Shown: positions 41,676-50,076 of the stretch, piece after piece
Numbering within the stretch: position 1 is the first letter of the stretch
How the letters are laid out: each line of letters begins with the position of its first letter
Origin: Petropleomorpha daqingensis
Lineage (GTDB): Bacteria > Actinomycetota > Actinomycetes > Mycobacteriales > Geodermatophilaceae
Length of the DNA: 64,000 bases
Direction: 5' to 3'
Assembly (NCBI RefSeq): GCF_013408985.1
Contig: NZ_JACBZT010000001.1
Coordinates: 3,596,001-3,660,000, forward strand
The notes under the pieces: model-generated
What the model saw: only the letters and a program-made list of their open reading frames with translations
What the model was told of the DNA's origin: nothing
Databases searched by the model: none
Made by a program: the position numbers and the translations under genes

Positions 41676-43162
41676 TCGGCGGTGGCGACCGGCTGCGCCT
41701 CCGCGGGCACCGGCGCGACCGCCGGCGTGGCCCGGTCGCGCGGCATGCATGCGACCGCGACGAGCATCAGCACCGCGACCGCCACCGTGCCCAGGAACAC
41801 GAGGTGCACGGCGTCGGTGAGCGGCCCCGGCGGCACGTGGCCGTCGACGGTCGCGGTGCCGAGCCTGCCGTTGACCACCGCGCCGAACACGGCCACGCCC
41901 ACGGCGCTGCCCAGCGAGCGGAAGAACATGTTCGCCGCGGTGACCACGCCGCGCTGCTGCCAGTCGACCGCCGCCTGCGCCGCGATCAGCGTCGGCGCCG
42001 CGGTGAACCCCATGCCGAAGCCGATGACGAAGCACGTGATCGCCACGTGCAGCACGCTGGAGCCCTGGTCGAGCGGGAGCAGCAGCAGGGTGCCGCCCAC
42101 CACGATCACGCCCCCGATCAGCGCGGTCACCCGCATGCCCAGCCGCAGGTACAGCCGCCCGGACTGCGAGGCCGACAGCGGCCAGCCCAGCGTGAGCGCG
42201 GCCAGCGCGAACCCGGCGATCAGCGGGCCGGTGCCCAGCGCCACCTGGACGTAGGTGGGCACGTACGAGGTCAGCCCGAGCAGGATCGCGCCGACGCACG
42301 CGGCCACCAGGCAGGTGGCCACGATCAGCCGGACGCGCAGCAGCTGCAGCGGGACGACGGGGTCGGCCGCGCGCCGCTCGACCAGGACGAAGACGACCAG
42401 CAGGACGACGCCGGCGGCGAAGACGCCGATGCTCTGCGGCGAGCCCCACGACCACGCCTGCCCGCCCTCGAGCAGGCCGAGGATCAGCAGCGTGAGCGCG
42501 GCGGTGAGGGTGACGGCGCCGGCGTAGTCGATCCGCGGCTTGCTGCGCTGCACCTGCTCGGTGAACCCGCGCATGATCATCGCCCCGGCGAGCAGGCAGA
42601 GCGGGATGTTGACGAAGAAGATCCACCGCCAGCTGACGTACTCGGCGAACACGCCGCCCAGCGTCGGGCCGATCACCGCGGACATGGCCCACACGCTGGC
42701 CATGTAGCCCTGCACCTTGGCCCGCTCCTTCAGCGAGTACAGGTCGCCCACGATCGTCAGCGACATCGGCTGGATGGCGCCGGCGCCCAGACCCTGCACG
42801 GCCCGGAACGCGATGAGCGCGCCCATGCTCCACGCCGCGCCGGCCAGGATCGAGCCGAGCAGGAACAGGCCGATCCCGGCCATCATCACCGGCTTGCGGC
42901 CGAAGACGTCGGCCAGCTTGCCGTAGACCGGCACGGTGACCGCCTGCGCCAGCAGGTAGATCGAGAAGAGCCACGGGAACTGGGCGAAGCCGCCGACGCT
43001 CTCCACGATCGACGGGACCGCGGTCGCGATGATCGTCGAGTCGATCGCCACCAGCCCGGTGGTGAGCATGACCGCGATGAGCACCGGCCCGCGCTCGGAA
43101 CGGAAACCCACACCGGGCTCGTCCGTCGTCCCGGGTTCCCCGCTGCGCGTGCCTCGTCCCAC
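41672..43162 (-). CDS. MFS exporter, DHA2 (EmrB/QacA) family
   Basis: The 496-residue protein is a 14-helix drug:proton antiporter. Motif A reads Y-G-K-L-A-D-V-F-G-R-K-P near residue 78, and the family motif C-like glycine/proline segment L-G-A-G-A-I-Q-P near 125 is present, with A-I-D-S-T-I-I-A-T-A-V-P at helix 1. The GTG at 43162 lies inside a long inverted repeat (43156-43191), so a downstream start near residue 20 is possible; the first 20 residues are polar and not needed for helix 1. It converges on the ABC exporter with a 4-bp overlap. Substrate unknown. Confidence 0.88.
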   Translation of the reverse strand: MGRGTRSGEPGTTDEPGVGFRSERGPVLIAVMLTTGLVAIDSTIIATAVPSIVESVGGFAQFPWLFSIYLLAQAVTVPVYGKLADVFGRKPVMMAGIGLFLLGSILAGAAWSMGALIAFRAVQGLGAGAIQPMSLTIVGDLYSLKERAKVQGYMASVWAMSAVIGPTLGGVFAEYVSWRWIFFVNIPLCLLAGAMIMRGFTEQVQRSKPRIDYAGAVTLTAALTLLILGLLEGGQAWSWGSPQSIGVFAAGVVLLVVFVLVERRAADPVVPLQLLRVRLIVATCLVAACVGAILLGLTSYVPTYVQVALGTGPLIAGFALAALTLGWPLSASQSGRLYLRLGMRVTALIGGVIVVGGTLLLLPLDQGSSVLHVAITCFVIGFGMGFTAAPTLIAAQAAVDWQQRGVVTAANMFFRSLGSAVGVAVFGAVVNGRLGTATVDGHVPPGPLTDAVHLVFLGTVAVAVLMLVAVACMPRDRATPAVAPVPAEAQPVATAD

Positions 43163-43191
43163 GTCCGCTCACAGTGCCACGGACGTGGGAC
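43156..43191. promoter_or_regulatory. 12-bp perfect inverted repeat overlapping the MFS start
   Basis: GTCCCACGTCCG (43156-43167) and CGGACGTGGGAC (43180-43191) are exact complements with a 12-bp spacer. The left arm contains the GTG start codon of the MFS gene, so it may be an operator or a translation-blocking hairpin. Confidence 0.6.
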
Positions 43192-43207
43192 GAAATTCCC
43201 GTTGCGT

Positions 43208-43918
43208 TCAGAAACCTTGTCGACGGGGCCGCACGAGCAGCACGCCGACGACCGTGATCCCGGCCCCGACGATCAGCACCGTCCACGCGACCGTGCCCAG
43301 AGCGGGGAACTCGGCGCCGATCCGCCCGTCGACGTCGACCCCGGCCGAGCCGTCGGCGTTCATGACCACGAACACCCAGTCGCCGTCGCCGGCCGGCCAG
43401 GCGACCTGCTGCGTCCCCGTCCCGGACGACCGGGCGATCCAGAAGTCCTGGTCGGCGGGCGGGCCGGACGGCGCGCCGCCCGGGAACTGGTCGTCGGTGC
43501 CGGCGGGGGAGTCGAAGCCGAGCGCGTCCACGTGGGTCCGGCTGACCCCGTGCAGGTAGGCGTTCACGTCGTCCGCCCGGGCGACGCCGACGAACACCGC
43601 GCCGCGGTCGTCGGCGGTGACCTGGACGCGGGCGTCGCCGATGGAGGTCGAGACCGGGAGCCAGTCGGCGCCGGTCCGCAGGTCGATCCGGTCGCTGAAC
43701 AGCGCGTGGGTCGAGGTGCTGAGCCGGTCCTCGGGCGAGAAGACGAAGCCGTCGGAGCGGTGCACCCCGTGCGCCCAGAGCAGGAGCCCACCGGCGGCGA
43801 CCAGCGCGATGCCGGGCAGCAGGAGCAGGGAGCCGAGGACGAGTGCGACGACGCGGGCGGCGCCGCGGCGCCGCGGAGCGGGCGAGGTGTAGGCGGGCGG
43901 TGCGGAGATGCTGGTCAT
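43208..43918 (-). CDS. Membrane protein of unknown function with extracytoplasmic domain
   Basis: The 236-residue protein has one N-terminal membrane helix (about residues 22-48), an extracytoplasmic domain of about 150 residues and a C-terminal helix (about 208-230) with a basic end, so both termini are inside. The middle part (F-S-P-E-D-R-L-S-T-S-T-H-A-L-F-S-D-R-I-D-L, then A-D-D-V-N-A-Y-L) resembles actinobacterial membrane proteins annotated only as hypothetical. I do not recognise a characterised family. ATG at 43918 is preceded by GAGGAG at 6 nt; a TTG two codons earlier is less likely. It lies 16 bp behind the CPBP protease gene on the same strand and may be co-expressed with it. Confidence 0.7.
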   Translation of the reverse strand: MTSISAPPAYTSPAPRRRGAARVVALVLGSLLLLPGIALVAAGGLLLWAHGVHRSDGFVFSPEDRLSTSTHALFSDRIDLRTGADWLPVSTSIGDARVQVTADDRGAVFVGVARADDVNAYLHGVSRTHVDALGFDSPAGTDDQFPGGAPSGPPADQDFWIARSSGTGTQQVAWPAGDGDWVFVVMNADGSAGVDVDGRIGAEFPALGTVAWTVLIVGAGITVVGVLLVRPRRQGF

Positions 43919-43934
43919 GACCAACTCCTCGGGG

Positions 43935-44714
43935 TCAGCCGTGCAGGACGATCGGCAGGACGAGGGCGAGCAGGAAGACGCTCTGCGCGCTGTGCACGGC
44001 GATGCCGATGAGCGCGCTGCGGTAGCGCCGCGACGGCAGCGCGAGGGCGACCATGTCGAGCAGGGCCGACGGGATCACCCACGGCAGGTGGACGTGGTAG
44101 CAGGCGAAGAGCAGCCCGTTGACCACCCAGTCGTAGCGGCCGAACGCGCCGGACATGCGGGGCAGCAAGTAGCCGCGGAACAGCAGCTCCTCGCCGAGCA
44201 CGGTGTTGAACACCCACAGCACGACCAGGACGGCGAGCCAGCCCCACGACCCGCCGAGCAGCGCCGCGCCGGCGTCGGAGCCCATGAAGGCGCCGAAGTC
44301 GCGGGCCGCGGGGACCGGCAGTGCCGGCACGAACTGCTCGGCGGCGAACCACGCGACCGCCGGGATCAGGACCAGCCAGAGCCGGCCACCGCGGCGGCCG
44401 GTGCGCGAATTCCGCGGAGCCCGCAACCACAGGGCCTCCCGGACGACGGGCCAGCGCAGCGTGCCCTGCTCCCGCCGGACGAGGACCGCCACGAGCACGA
44501 ACTGCCAGACCAGCCCGGCGGTCAGGCAGACGATCAGCGTGCGGGCCAGCGGTGCCGGGCCGTCGAGGTGGTCGGCCACGAGCGGCGCGACCACCCACGC
44601 GAGCACCCCCATCGGGACGGCGGCGGCCGCCCAGACGGCGAGCACCCCGCGCCGGCGGAGCTGAGGGATCACGACCTCGCCCGACGCGGGGCGGGGGACG
44701 GTGGTGGTGCTCAT
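43935..44714 (-). CDS. CPBP family intramembrane metalloprotease
   Basis: The 259-residue membrane protein has the CPBP (Abi, Rce1-like) motifs: E-E-L-L-F-R-G-Y-L-L-P near residue 170, the F-x-x-x-H-type segment A-C-Y-H-V-H near 202, and H-S-A-Q-S near 240, which together coordinate the catalytic metal. Around seven hydrophobic helices are seen. Members cleave or process membrane peptides, some being bacteriocin-immunity proteins. ATG at 44714 is preceded by AAAGAGG. It is divergent from the two-component kinase at 44877, which could control it. Confidence 0.88.
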   Translation of the reverse strand: MSTTTVPRPASGEVVIPQLRRRGVLAVWAAAAVPMGVLAWVVAPLVADHLDGPAPLARTLIVCLTAGLVWQFVLVAVLVRREQGTLRWPVVREALWLRAPRNSRTGRRGGRLWLVLIPAVAWFAAEQFVPALPVPAARDFGAFMGSDAGAALLGGSWGWLAVLVVLWVFNTVLGEELLFRGYLLPRMSGAFGRYDWVVNGLLFACYHVHLPWVIPSALLDMVALALPSRRYRSALIGIAVHSAQSVFLLALVLPIVLHG

Positions 44715-44876
44715 GACGGTGCCTCTTTGGGGGAGCCGGATCGGTCGGCGAGAACCGTGCCGCCGTCGCCGCCCCGCCACGAGCCCCGGCCGGGTCCGGT
44801 CCCTCCCTCGCGCGAGGGAGGCGGGAGGCCTCGCGCGAGGGCTCCCCGCGAGCGCCCGGGACCGCCACGATGAGGC

Positions 44877-46037
44877 GTGTCGTCGTTCCCGGGCACCTCG
44901 CACAGCCGGCCGTGGTGGGCCGGTACCCGCCTCGACGCCTGGCTCGCCGCCGGGCTGGTCGTGCTGTCGCTCTCCTCGGCCCTGGCCATGCCGGCCGGGC
45001 CTCCCTACCGGCCGGTGGACGGGTGGACCTTGCTGCTCGCCACCCTCGGGCCCGCCGCGCTGGTCTGGCGGCAGACCGCACCGCTGCTCACGCTGGCCGT
45101 GGCCGGCGGGACCGTGGTGGTCAACGCCGCCGTCGGCGGCGCGATCGGGTTCCTCGAGTGGCCGGCCTGGATCGCGCTGTTCACCTGCTTCGACGTGGGC
45201 GACCGGCGGGTCCGGACGGCGGCCGGCGCGCTCACGGCCGTGGCGATCGCCGGCTACGTGGCCTTCGACCGGGGCGACCCGGTCGGGGCGCTGCCGGGCA
45301 TCGTCATCCACTTCCTGATCGCCATGGTGATCGGCGACCTGTCCAGCCGCCGGGCCCGGGCGGCGGCGACGGAGGCGCGGCGGGCGGCGGAGAGCCGCCA
45401 GCAGGCGCTCGCCGCGGAGCGGTTGCTGCACCAGGAGCGCAGCCGGCTGGCCCGCGAGCTGCACGACTCGCTCGGCCACACGGTGAACGTCATGGTGCTG
45501 CAGGCCGGGGTCGGCCGGCGGGTGTTCGCCGACAACCCCGCGTTCGCGCGCGAGGCGCTGCTCTCGATCGAGACCGTCGGCCGGGCCGCGCTCGAGGAGC
45601 TCAACCGGTTGCTGCGGGTGCTGCAGCCCGACGAACGCGGGGCGCCGGACCCGTTCTCCCCGACGGCCACCGACCTCGAGCAGCTGGTCGAGCGGGTGCG
45701 GACGACCGGGCGGGACGTGGAGTTGCGGGCGGACGTCGGCGCGCTGCCGGAGGGCACCGCGCGGGCGGTCTACCGGATCGTGCAGGAGGCGCTGACCAAC
45801 GCCGTCCGGCACACCCCCGCGGGAGGGATCCGCGTCGAGGTGGAACGGCGGGACGGCGACGTGCGGCTCGAGGTGACCAACGACTGCGCGCCACCTCCCG
45901 AGCCGGTGCCCGGGCACGGGCTGGTCAACATGCGCGAGCGGGCACGGCTGGAGGGCGGCGTGCTGGAGGCCGGCCCGGTCGAAGGCGGGTTCCGGGTGCG
46001 GGCGGTGCTGCCCGTGAGCGCGGCGGTGGTCCCGTGA
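44877..46037 (+). CDS. Membrane sensor histidine kinase (NarL class, HisKA_3)
   Basis: The 386-residue kinase has four to five N-terminal membrane helices (about residues 20-145) with almost no extracytoplasmic domain, like the DesK/intramembrane-sensing group. A coiled linker leads to the HisKA_3 domain with the phospho-acceptor His in L-A-R-E-L-H-D-S-L-G-H-T-V-N, and an HATPase_c domain with N-A-V-R-H-T and G-H-G-L-V-N-M-R-E-R-A. It pairs with the response regulator that follows, with a 4-bp overlap. The divergent CPBP protease may be its target. Start GTG at 44877 is the first in frame; no clear ribosome site is seen. Confidence 0.9.
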   Translation: MSSFPGTSHSRPWWAGTRLDAWLAAGLVVLSLSSALAMPAGPPYRPVDGWTLLLATLGPAALVWRQTAPLLTLAVAGGTVVVNAAVGGAIGFLEWPAWIALFTCFDVGDRRVRTAAGALTAVAIAGYVAFDRGDPVGALPGIVIHFLIAMVIGDLSSRRARAAATEARRAAESRQQALAAERLLHQERSRLARELHDSLGHTVNVMVLQAGVGRRVFADNPAFAREALLSIETVGRAALEELNRLLRVLQPDERGAPDPFSPTATDLEQLVERVRTTGRDVELRADVGALPEGTARAVYRIVQEALTNAVRHTPAGGIRVEVERRDGDVRLEVTNDCAPPPEPVPGHGLVNMRERARLEGGVLEAGPVEGGFRVRAVLPVSAAVVP

Positions 46038-46702
46038 TCCGGGTGCTGCTCGCCGACGACGACGTCCTGGTCCGCAGCGGGCTGCGCGCGCTCCTCGACG
46101 CCGAGGAGGACCTGACGGTGGTGGGGGAGGCCGCCGACGGGCGCGAGGCGGTCGAGCGGGCGCGGTCGCTGCGGCCCGACGTCGTCCTCATGGACGTGCG
46201 GATGCCGCGGCTGGACGGGGTGCGCGCTACCCGGGAGATCGTGGCGTGGCCGACCCGGCCGCGCGTGCTCGTGCTCACCACGTTCGACCTCGACGAGGTC
46301 GTCGACGACGCGCTGGACGCCGGCGCCGACGGCTTCCTGCTCAAGCGGGCGACCCCGGAGCAGCTGATCGACGGCATCCGCACCGTGGTCGCCGGCGAGG
46401 CGCTGGTCGCGCCCGCGGTGACCCGGCGGCTGCTGGCCGCCTACGCGAGCCGCCGGCCGCCGGACCGCGAGCGGCTGCGGCTGGCGGCGCACCTGACCGA
46501 GCGCGAGGCGGAGATCCTGCGCGCGCTGGCCGAGGGGCTGTCCAACGCCGAGATCGCGAGCCGGGTGTTCCTCGCGCCCGAGACGGTGAAGACGCACGTC
46601 AAGGCGATCCTCGGCAAGCTCGGTGTCCGGGACCGGACCCAGGCGGTGGTCTGGGCCTACCGCACCGGCTTCGTCGGCGCCGACGAGCCGCGATCGAGGT
46701 GA
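46034..46702 (+). CDS. NarL/FixJ family response regulator (second system)
   Basis: The 222-residue protein has a receiver domain with D-D-D at residues 8-10, phospho-acceptor Asp in V-V-L-M-D-V-R-M-P and the L-L-K-R-A segment, then a LuxR-type helix-turn-helix starting L-T-E-R-E-A-E-I-L-R-A-L-A-E-G and containing A-P-E-T-V-K-T-H-V. GTG start overlaps the kinase stop (GTGA). The pair resembles DesKR/LiaRS-like systems answering to membrane state. Its regulon is not visible from the sequence. Confidence 0.92.
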   Translation: MIRVLLADDDVLVRSGLRALLDAEEDLTVVGEAADGREAVERARSLRPDVVLMDVRMPRLDGVRATREIVAWPTRPRVLVLTTFDLDEVVDDALDAGADGFLLKRATPEQLIDGIRTVVAGEALVAPAVTRRLLAAYASRRPPDRERLRLAAHLTEREAEILRALAEGLSNAEIASRVFLAPETVKTHVKAILGKLGVRDRTQAVVWAYRTGFVGADEPRSR

Positions 46703-46769
46703 TCTGCGTAACCCTCGGGCGTCTCGCGCGTTGTTACCGGTGAGTATCCCCGGTCCCGAGGAGAAGCCC

Positions 46770-47630
46770 GTGCGTCGTCTCGCCACCTGCGTCCTGGCCG
46801 CTGCCGCCGTCGTCACCGGCGTGGTCGTCGCGCCCACCGCCTCGGCCGGCACCACCCAGCCGCTGGACTACGTCGCCCTCGGCGACTCCTACAGCGCCGC
46901 GTCCGGCGTGCTGCCGCCGGACCCGACCGCCGCCCCGCAGTGCCTGCGCTCGACGAGCAACTACCCGCACGTCATCGCGGCGGCCACCGGCGCCCAGCTC
47001 ACCGACGTCACCTGCGGTGGCGCGGACACCGGCGACTACGCCGGCGCGCAGTACCAGGGCGTGCCGCCGCAGCTCGACGCGCTGCACCCCGGCACCCAGC
47101 TGGTCACGATGACCATCGGCGGGAACGACAGCAACGTCTTCATCAGCTCGATCCTCGAGTGCGGCACCCTCGGCGCCAGCACGCTGGGCCAGGGCAGCCC
47201 CTGCAAGGACCGCTACGGCTCCTCGTTCGAGGACACCATCAACACCACCACCTACCCGGCGCTGGTGCAGGCGCTGCAGGCGGTCCGGGACCGCGCGCCG
47301 GACGCGCAGGTCGCGATCCTCGGCTACCCCTGGATCCTCCCGGCCACCGGCGGCTGCTTCGACAAGATGCCGGTCGCGGAGGGCGACGTCCCCTACCTGC
47401 GCGGGGTGCAGGCGACGCTCAACGACGCCGTCCGCCGCGCCGCCGCGGCCACCGGCGCGACCTACGTCGACATGAACCAGGTGTCCGAGGGGCACGACGC
47501 CTGCCAGGCGATCGGCGTCCGCTGGATCGAGCCGGTGCTGCAGGGCACCAACCCCGTGATCGTGCACCCGAACGCGCTCGGCGAGTCCCAGATGGCGGCG
47601 CAGACGATGGCGGTGCTCGGCCTGAGCTGA
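46770..47630 (+). CDS. Secreted SGNH/GDSL hydrolase (lipase-like)
   Basis: The 286-residue protein carries a Sec signal peptide (about residues 1-26, ending A-S-A) and a GDSL-like lipase domain. The nucleophile is Ser40 in A-L-G-D-S-Y-S-A, the oxyanion Gly and Asn are in the T-I-G-G-N-D block, and the catalytic His is in the H-P-N-A-L-G segment, as in Streptomyces scabies-type and Streptomyces rimosus lipases. Cysteine pairs suggest disulfides. It would hydrolyse extracellular esters. GTG at 46770 follows GAGGAG; a GTG at 46740 is an alternative. A GTAAC...GTTAC inverted pair (46711-46740) lies upstream. Confidence 0.87.
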   Translation: MRRLATCVLAAAAVVTGVVVAPTASAGTTQPLDYVALGDSYSAASGVLPPDPTAAPQCLRSTSNYPHVIAAATGAQLTDVTCGGADTGDYAGAQYQGVPPQLDALHPGTQLVTMTIGGNDSNVFISSILECGTLGASTLGQGSPCKDRYGSSFEDTINTTTYPALVQALQAVRDRAPDAQVAILGYPWILPATGGCFDKMPVAEGDVPYLRGVQATLNDAVRRAAAATGATYVDMNQVSEGHDACQAIGVRWIEPVLQGTNPVIVHPNALGESQMAAQTMAVLGLS

Positions 47631-47651
47631 CGGCTCGCAGGACGTCGCCAG

Positions 47652-47665
47652 GATTGTTGACAATC
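47652..47665. promoter_or_regulatory. GntR (FCD)-type operator before ligJ
   Basis: GATTGT-tg-ACAATC is a perfect 6-bp inverted repeat with a 2-bp centre, the typical layout of FCD-family GntR operators. It includes a TTGACA -35 box. Related sites lie at 25672 and 54625. The ligJ operon it controls contains a GntR gene. Confidence 0.7.
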
Positions 47666-47711
47666 TGACCGACGGCGGACGAAGCTGTTCCCCGGACGAA
47701 GGGGAACAGCG

Positions 47712-48731
47712 TTGATCATCGACTGCCATGGCCACTACACCACGGCGCCCGCCGCGCACACGGCCTGGCGGGAGAAGCAGGTGGCCGCGTGGGAGGCCGG
47801 GACCGCTCCCGAGCCGTATCCGGTGATCAGCGACGACGAGATCCGCGAGACGATCGAGGCCAGCCAGCTGCGGCTGATGGACGAGCGCGGCATCGACGTC
47901 ACCGTCTTCTCCCCGCGCGCCTCGGCGATGGCCCACCACGTCGGCGACGCCGCGGTCAGCCTGGAGTGGGCGCGCCGCTGCAACGACCTCATCCACCGGG
48001 TGACCACGCTGTTCCCCGAGCGGTTCATCGGCGTGGCCCAGCTGCCGCAGTCGCCGGGCGCGCCCATCGAGGGCTCGATCGCCGAGCTGCGCCGCTGCGT
48101 CGAGGAGCTGGGCTTCGTCGGGGTCAACCTGAACCCCGACCCCAGCGGCGGCCACTTCACCTCGCCGCCGCTGACCGACAAGACCTGGTACCCCTTCTAC
48201 GAGGCGATGGTCGAGCTCGACGTCCCGGCGATGGTGCACGTGTCGTCGTCGGCGACCAAGGTCTTCCACGCGACCGGCGCCTACTACATCAACGCCGACA
48301 CGACCGCGTTCATGCAGCTGGTGCAGGGCAACCTGTTCGGCGACCTGCCCGAGCTGCGCCTGGTCATCCCGCACGGCGGGGGAGCGGTGCCCTACCACTG
48401 GGGCCGCTACCGGGGCCTGGCCGACATGCTCGAGCAGCCGGCGGTCGAGACCAACGTGATGGGCAACGTCTACTTCGACACCTGCGTCTACCACCAGCCC
48501 GGCATCGACCTGCTGCTCGACGTCATCGACACGAAGAACATCCTGTTCGGCTCGGAGATGGTCGGCGCCGTCCGCGGGATCGACCCGCGGACCGGTCACC
48601 ACTTCGACGACACCCGCCGCTACGTCGAGGCGTCCTCCCTGGACGACGAGGCGCGCGCCGCCGTCTTCGAGGGCAACGTCCGCCGGGTCTACCCGCGGCT
48701 GGACCGCATCCTGCGCAGCCAGGGCCGCTGA
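47712..48731 (+). CDS. ligJ: 4-oxalomesaconate hydratase (amidohydrolase family, LigJ-like)
   Basis: LigJ hydrates 4-oxalomesaconate to 4-carboxy-4-hydroxy-2-oxoadipate in the protocatechuate 4,5-cleavage and gallate pathways. The 339-residue protein is an amidohydrolase-2 TIM barrel. It starts with the LigJ-type M-I-I-D-C-H-G-H-Y-T-T-A-P, with metal ligands His6 and His8, followed by F-S-P-R-A-S near 65, the V-P-A-M-V-H-V-S near 175, H-G-G-G-A-V-P-Y near 220 and F-G-S-E-M-V near 278. A TTG start at 47712 with AAGGGG upstream is used. It opens the ligJ-gntR-ligK-galD operon (1-bp and 4-bp overlaps). Confidence 0.9.
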   Translation: MIIDCHGHYTTAPAAHTAWREKQVAAWEAGTAPEPYPVISDDEIRETIEASQLRLMDERGIDVTVFSPRASAMAHHVGDAAVSLEWARRCNDLIHRVTTLFPERFIGVAQLPQSPGAPIEGSIAELRRCVEELGFVGVNLNPDPSGGHFTSPPLTDKTWYPFYEAMVELDVPAMVHVSSSATKVFHATGAYYINADTTAFMQLVQGNLFGDLPELRLVIPHGGGAVPYHWGRYRGLADMLEQPAVETNVMGNVYFDTCVYHQPGIDLLLDVIDTKNILFGSEMVGAVRGIDPRTGHHFDDTRRYVEASSLDDEARAAVFEGNVRRVYPRLDRILRSQGR

Positions 48732-49381
48732 TGGAGGGCACTCCCGACCGGTCCGTGGCCGAGGAGCGGCTGCGCACCGCCATCACCGACGGCGACCTGG
48801 CCCCCGGCGCCCGCCTGGTCGAGGCCGACCTGGTCGAGCTGTTCGGGGTCAGCCGCGGCACCGTCCGGCTGGCCATCGACGCGCTCGTCGCGGAGGGCCT
48901 GGTCGAGCGGATCCCCAACCGGGGTGCCCGCGTCCGGGTCGTGACGACCGAGGAAGCCGTCGCGATCACCGAGGCGCGGATGGCGCTGGAGTCGCTGATC
49001 GCCCGCAAGGCGGCCCAGCGGGCGACCGACGACGACGTCGACCGGCTGCGCGCGCAGGTCGAGCTGATGCGCGGCGCGGTGGGGGCCGGCGACCTGCTCA
49101 AGTACTCGGCGCTCATCTCGCAGCTGCACGGCCAGATCCGCGACCTCGCCGACCAGCCGGTCGCCAAGGGGCTGGTCGACCGGCTGCAGGCCCAGCTCGT
49201 CCGCCACCAGTTCCGGCTCTCGCTGCGCCCCGGCCGGCCGCAGGTCAGCCTGCGCGGGCTCACCGCCATCGTCGACGCCATCGCCGACCGCGACCCCGAC
49301 CGGGCCGAGGCCGCGGCCGCCCAGCACTTCCGCGGCGTCATCGCCGCGCTGTCCGAACCGAACCCCGGAGGTCCCGCATGA
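48731..49381 (+). CDS. GntR family regulator with FCD domain (in ligJK operon)
   Basis: The 216-residue repressor has an N-terminal winged helix (A-P-G-A-R-L-V-E-A-D-L near 30, V-S-R-G-T-V-R-L-A-I-D-A-L near 45, R-I-P-N-R-G-A-R-V-R-V-V in the wing) and a C-terminal FCD ligand domain with E-A-R-M-A-L-E near 80 and histidine/aspartate positions that bind a metal and a carboxylate. It is a close paralogue of the GntR at 53898. It sits between ligJ and ligK, overlapping both, and probably controls the operon through the palindrome at 47652. A pathway acid such as gallate or oxalomesaconate is the likely effector. Confidence 0.9.
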   Translation: MEGTPDRSVAEERLRTAITDGDLAPGARLVEADLVELFGVSRGTVRLAIDALVAEGLVERIPNRGARVRVVTTEEAVAITEARMALESLIARKAAQRATDDDVDRLRAQVELMRGAVGAGDLLKYSALISQLHGQIRDLADQPVAKGLVDRLQAQLVRHQFRLSLRPGRPQVSLRGLTAIVDAIADRDPDRAEAAAAQHFRGVIAALSEPNPGGPA

Positions 49382-50076
49382 GGAACGTCGTCGTCACCGA
49401 TCCGCCGCGCGCCGACGTCGGCGACGCCGAGACCCTGGGCGGGTTCGGCACGGCCACGGTGCACGAGGCGCTGGGCCGGGTCGGCTACCTCGGCCCGGAG
49501 TTCCGCCCGGCGTGGGCCGGCGCGCGGATCGGCGGCACCGCCGTCACGGCGCTGTGCTGGCCGGGGGACAACCTGATGATCCACGTGGCCGTGGAGCAGT
49601 GCCGGCCCGGCGACGTCCTGGTCGTGGCGACCAACTCCCCGTCGACCGACGGGCTGTTCGGCGAGCTGTTCGCCACCGCGCTGGCCCGCCGCGGCGTGCG
49701 CGGCGTCGTGCTCGGGTGCGGCGTGCGCGACGTCGCCGAGCTGCGCGAGATGGGCTTCCCGGCCTGGTCGCGGGCGGTCAGCGCGCAGGGCTCGGTCAAG
49801 GCCACCGCCGGCGCGGTGAACGTGCCGGTCGTCCTCGGCGGGCAGACCATCCACCCCGGCGACGTGGTCGTGGCCGACGACGACGGCGTCATGGTCGTCC
49901 CGCGCGCCGACGTGCCGCGGGCGCTGACCGCCTCGCAGGCCCGCATCGACAAGGAGGCGGCCAGCCGCGCGGCCTTCGCCGACGGCGAGCTGGGCCTGGA
50001 CCGCTACGGCCTCCGGGACAAGCTGCCGGAGTTCGGCATCGAGTACGTCTCCTACGACAAGTGGGTGGCCGAATGA
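49378..50076 (+). CDS. ligK: 4-carboxy-4-hydroxy-2-oxoadipate aldolase (RraA-like, LigK)
   Basis: LigK splits 4-carboxy-4-hydroxy-2-oxoadipate into pyruvate and oxaloacetate. The 232-residue protein is of the RraA-like class II aldolase family, with G-T-A-T-V-H-E-A-L near residue 24, the A-W-A-G-A-R-I-G-G-T-A-V block at about 45-56 and the G-C-G-V-R-D motif (Arg117, Asp118), where Asp118 binds the divalent metal and Arg117 the substrate. The aldolase-type reading over RraA is supported by the long C-terminal tail and by its neighbours ligJ and galD. ATG at 49378 overlaps the gntR stop, and the stop overlaps galD by 4 bp. Confidence 0.9.
   Translation: MRNVVVTDPPRADVGDAETLGGFGTATVHEALGRVGYLGPEFRPAWAGARIGGTAVTALCWPGDNLMIHVAVEQCRPGDVLVVATNSPSTDGLFGELFATALARRGVRGVVLGCGVRDVAELREMGFPAWSRAVSAQGSVKATAGAVNVPVVLGGQTIHPGDVVVADDDGVMVVPRADVPRALTASQARIDKEAASRAAFADGELGLDRYGLRDKLPEFGIEYVSYDKWVAE

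Noticed and set aside
38370-44011. Giant open frames of more than 1500 codons on both strands around the ABC and MFS exporters
   Set aside because: They are products of GC-rich third positions. Real genes with domain motifs lie in other frames; the giant frames have no recognisable domains apart from the embedded DUF4349 gene.
46711-46740. GTAAC and GTTAC before the SGNH hydrolase as a riboswitch or MtrA box
   Set aside because: The pair is inverted, not direct, only 5 bp long, and the region is too short for a ydaO-type riboswitch. No firm assignment is possible.
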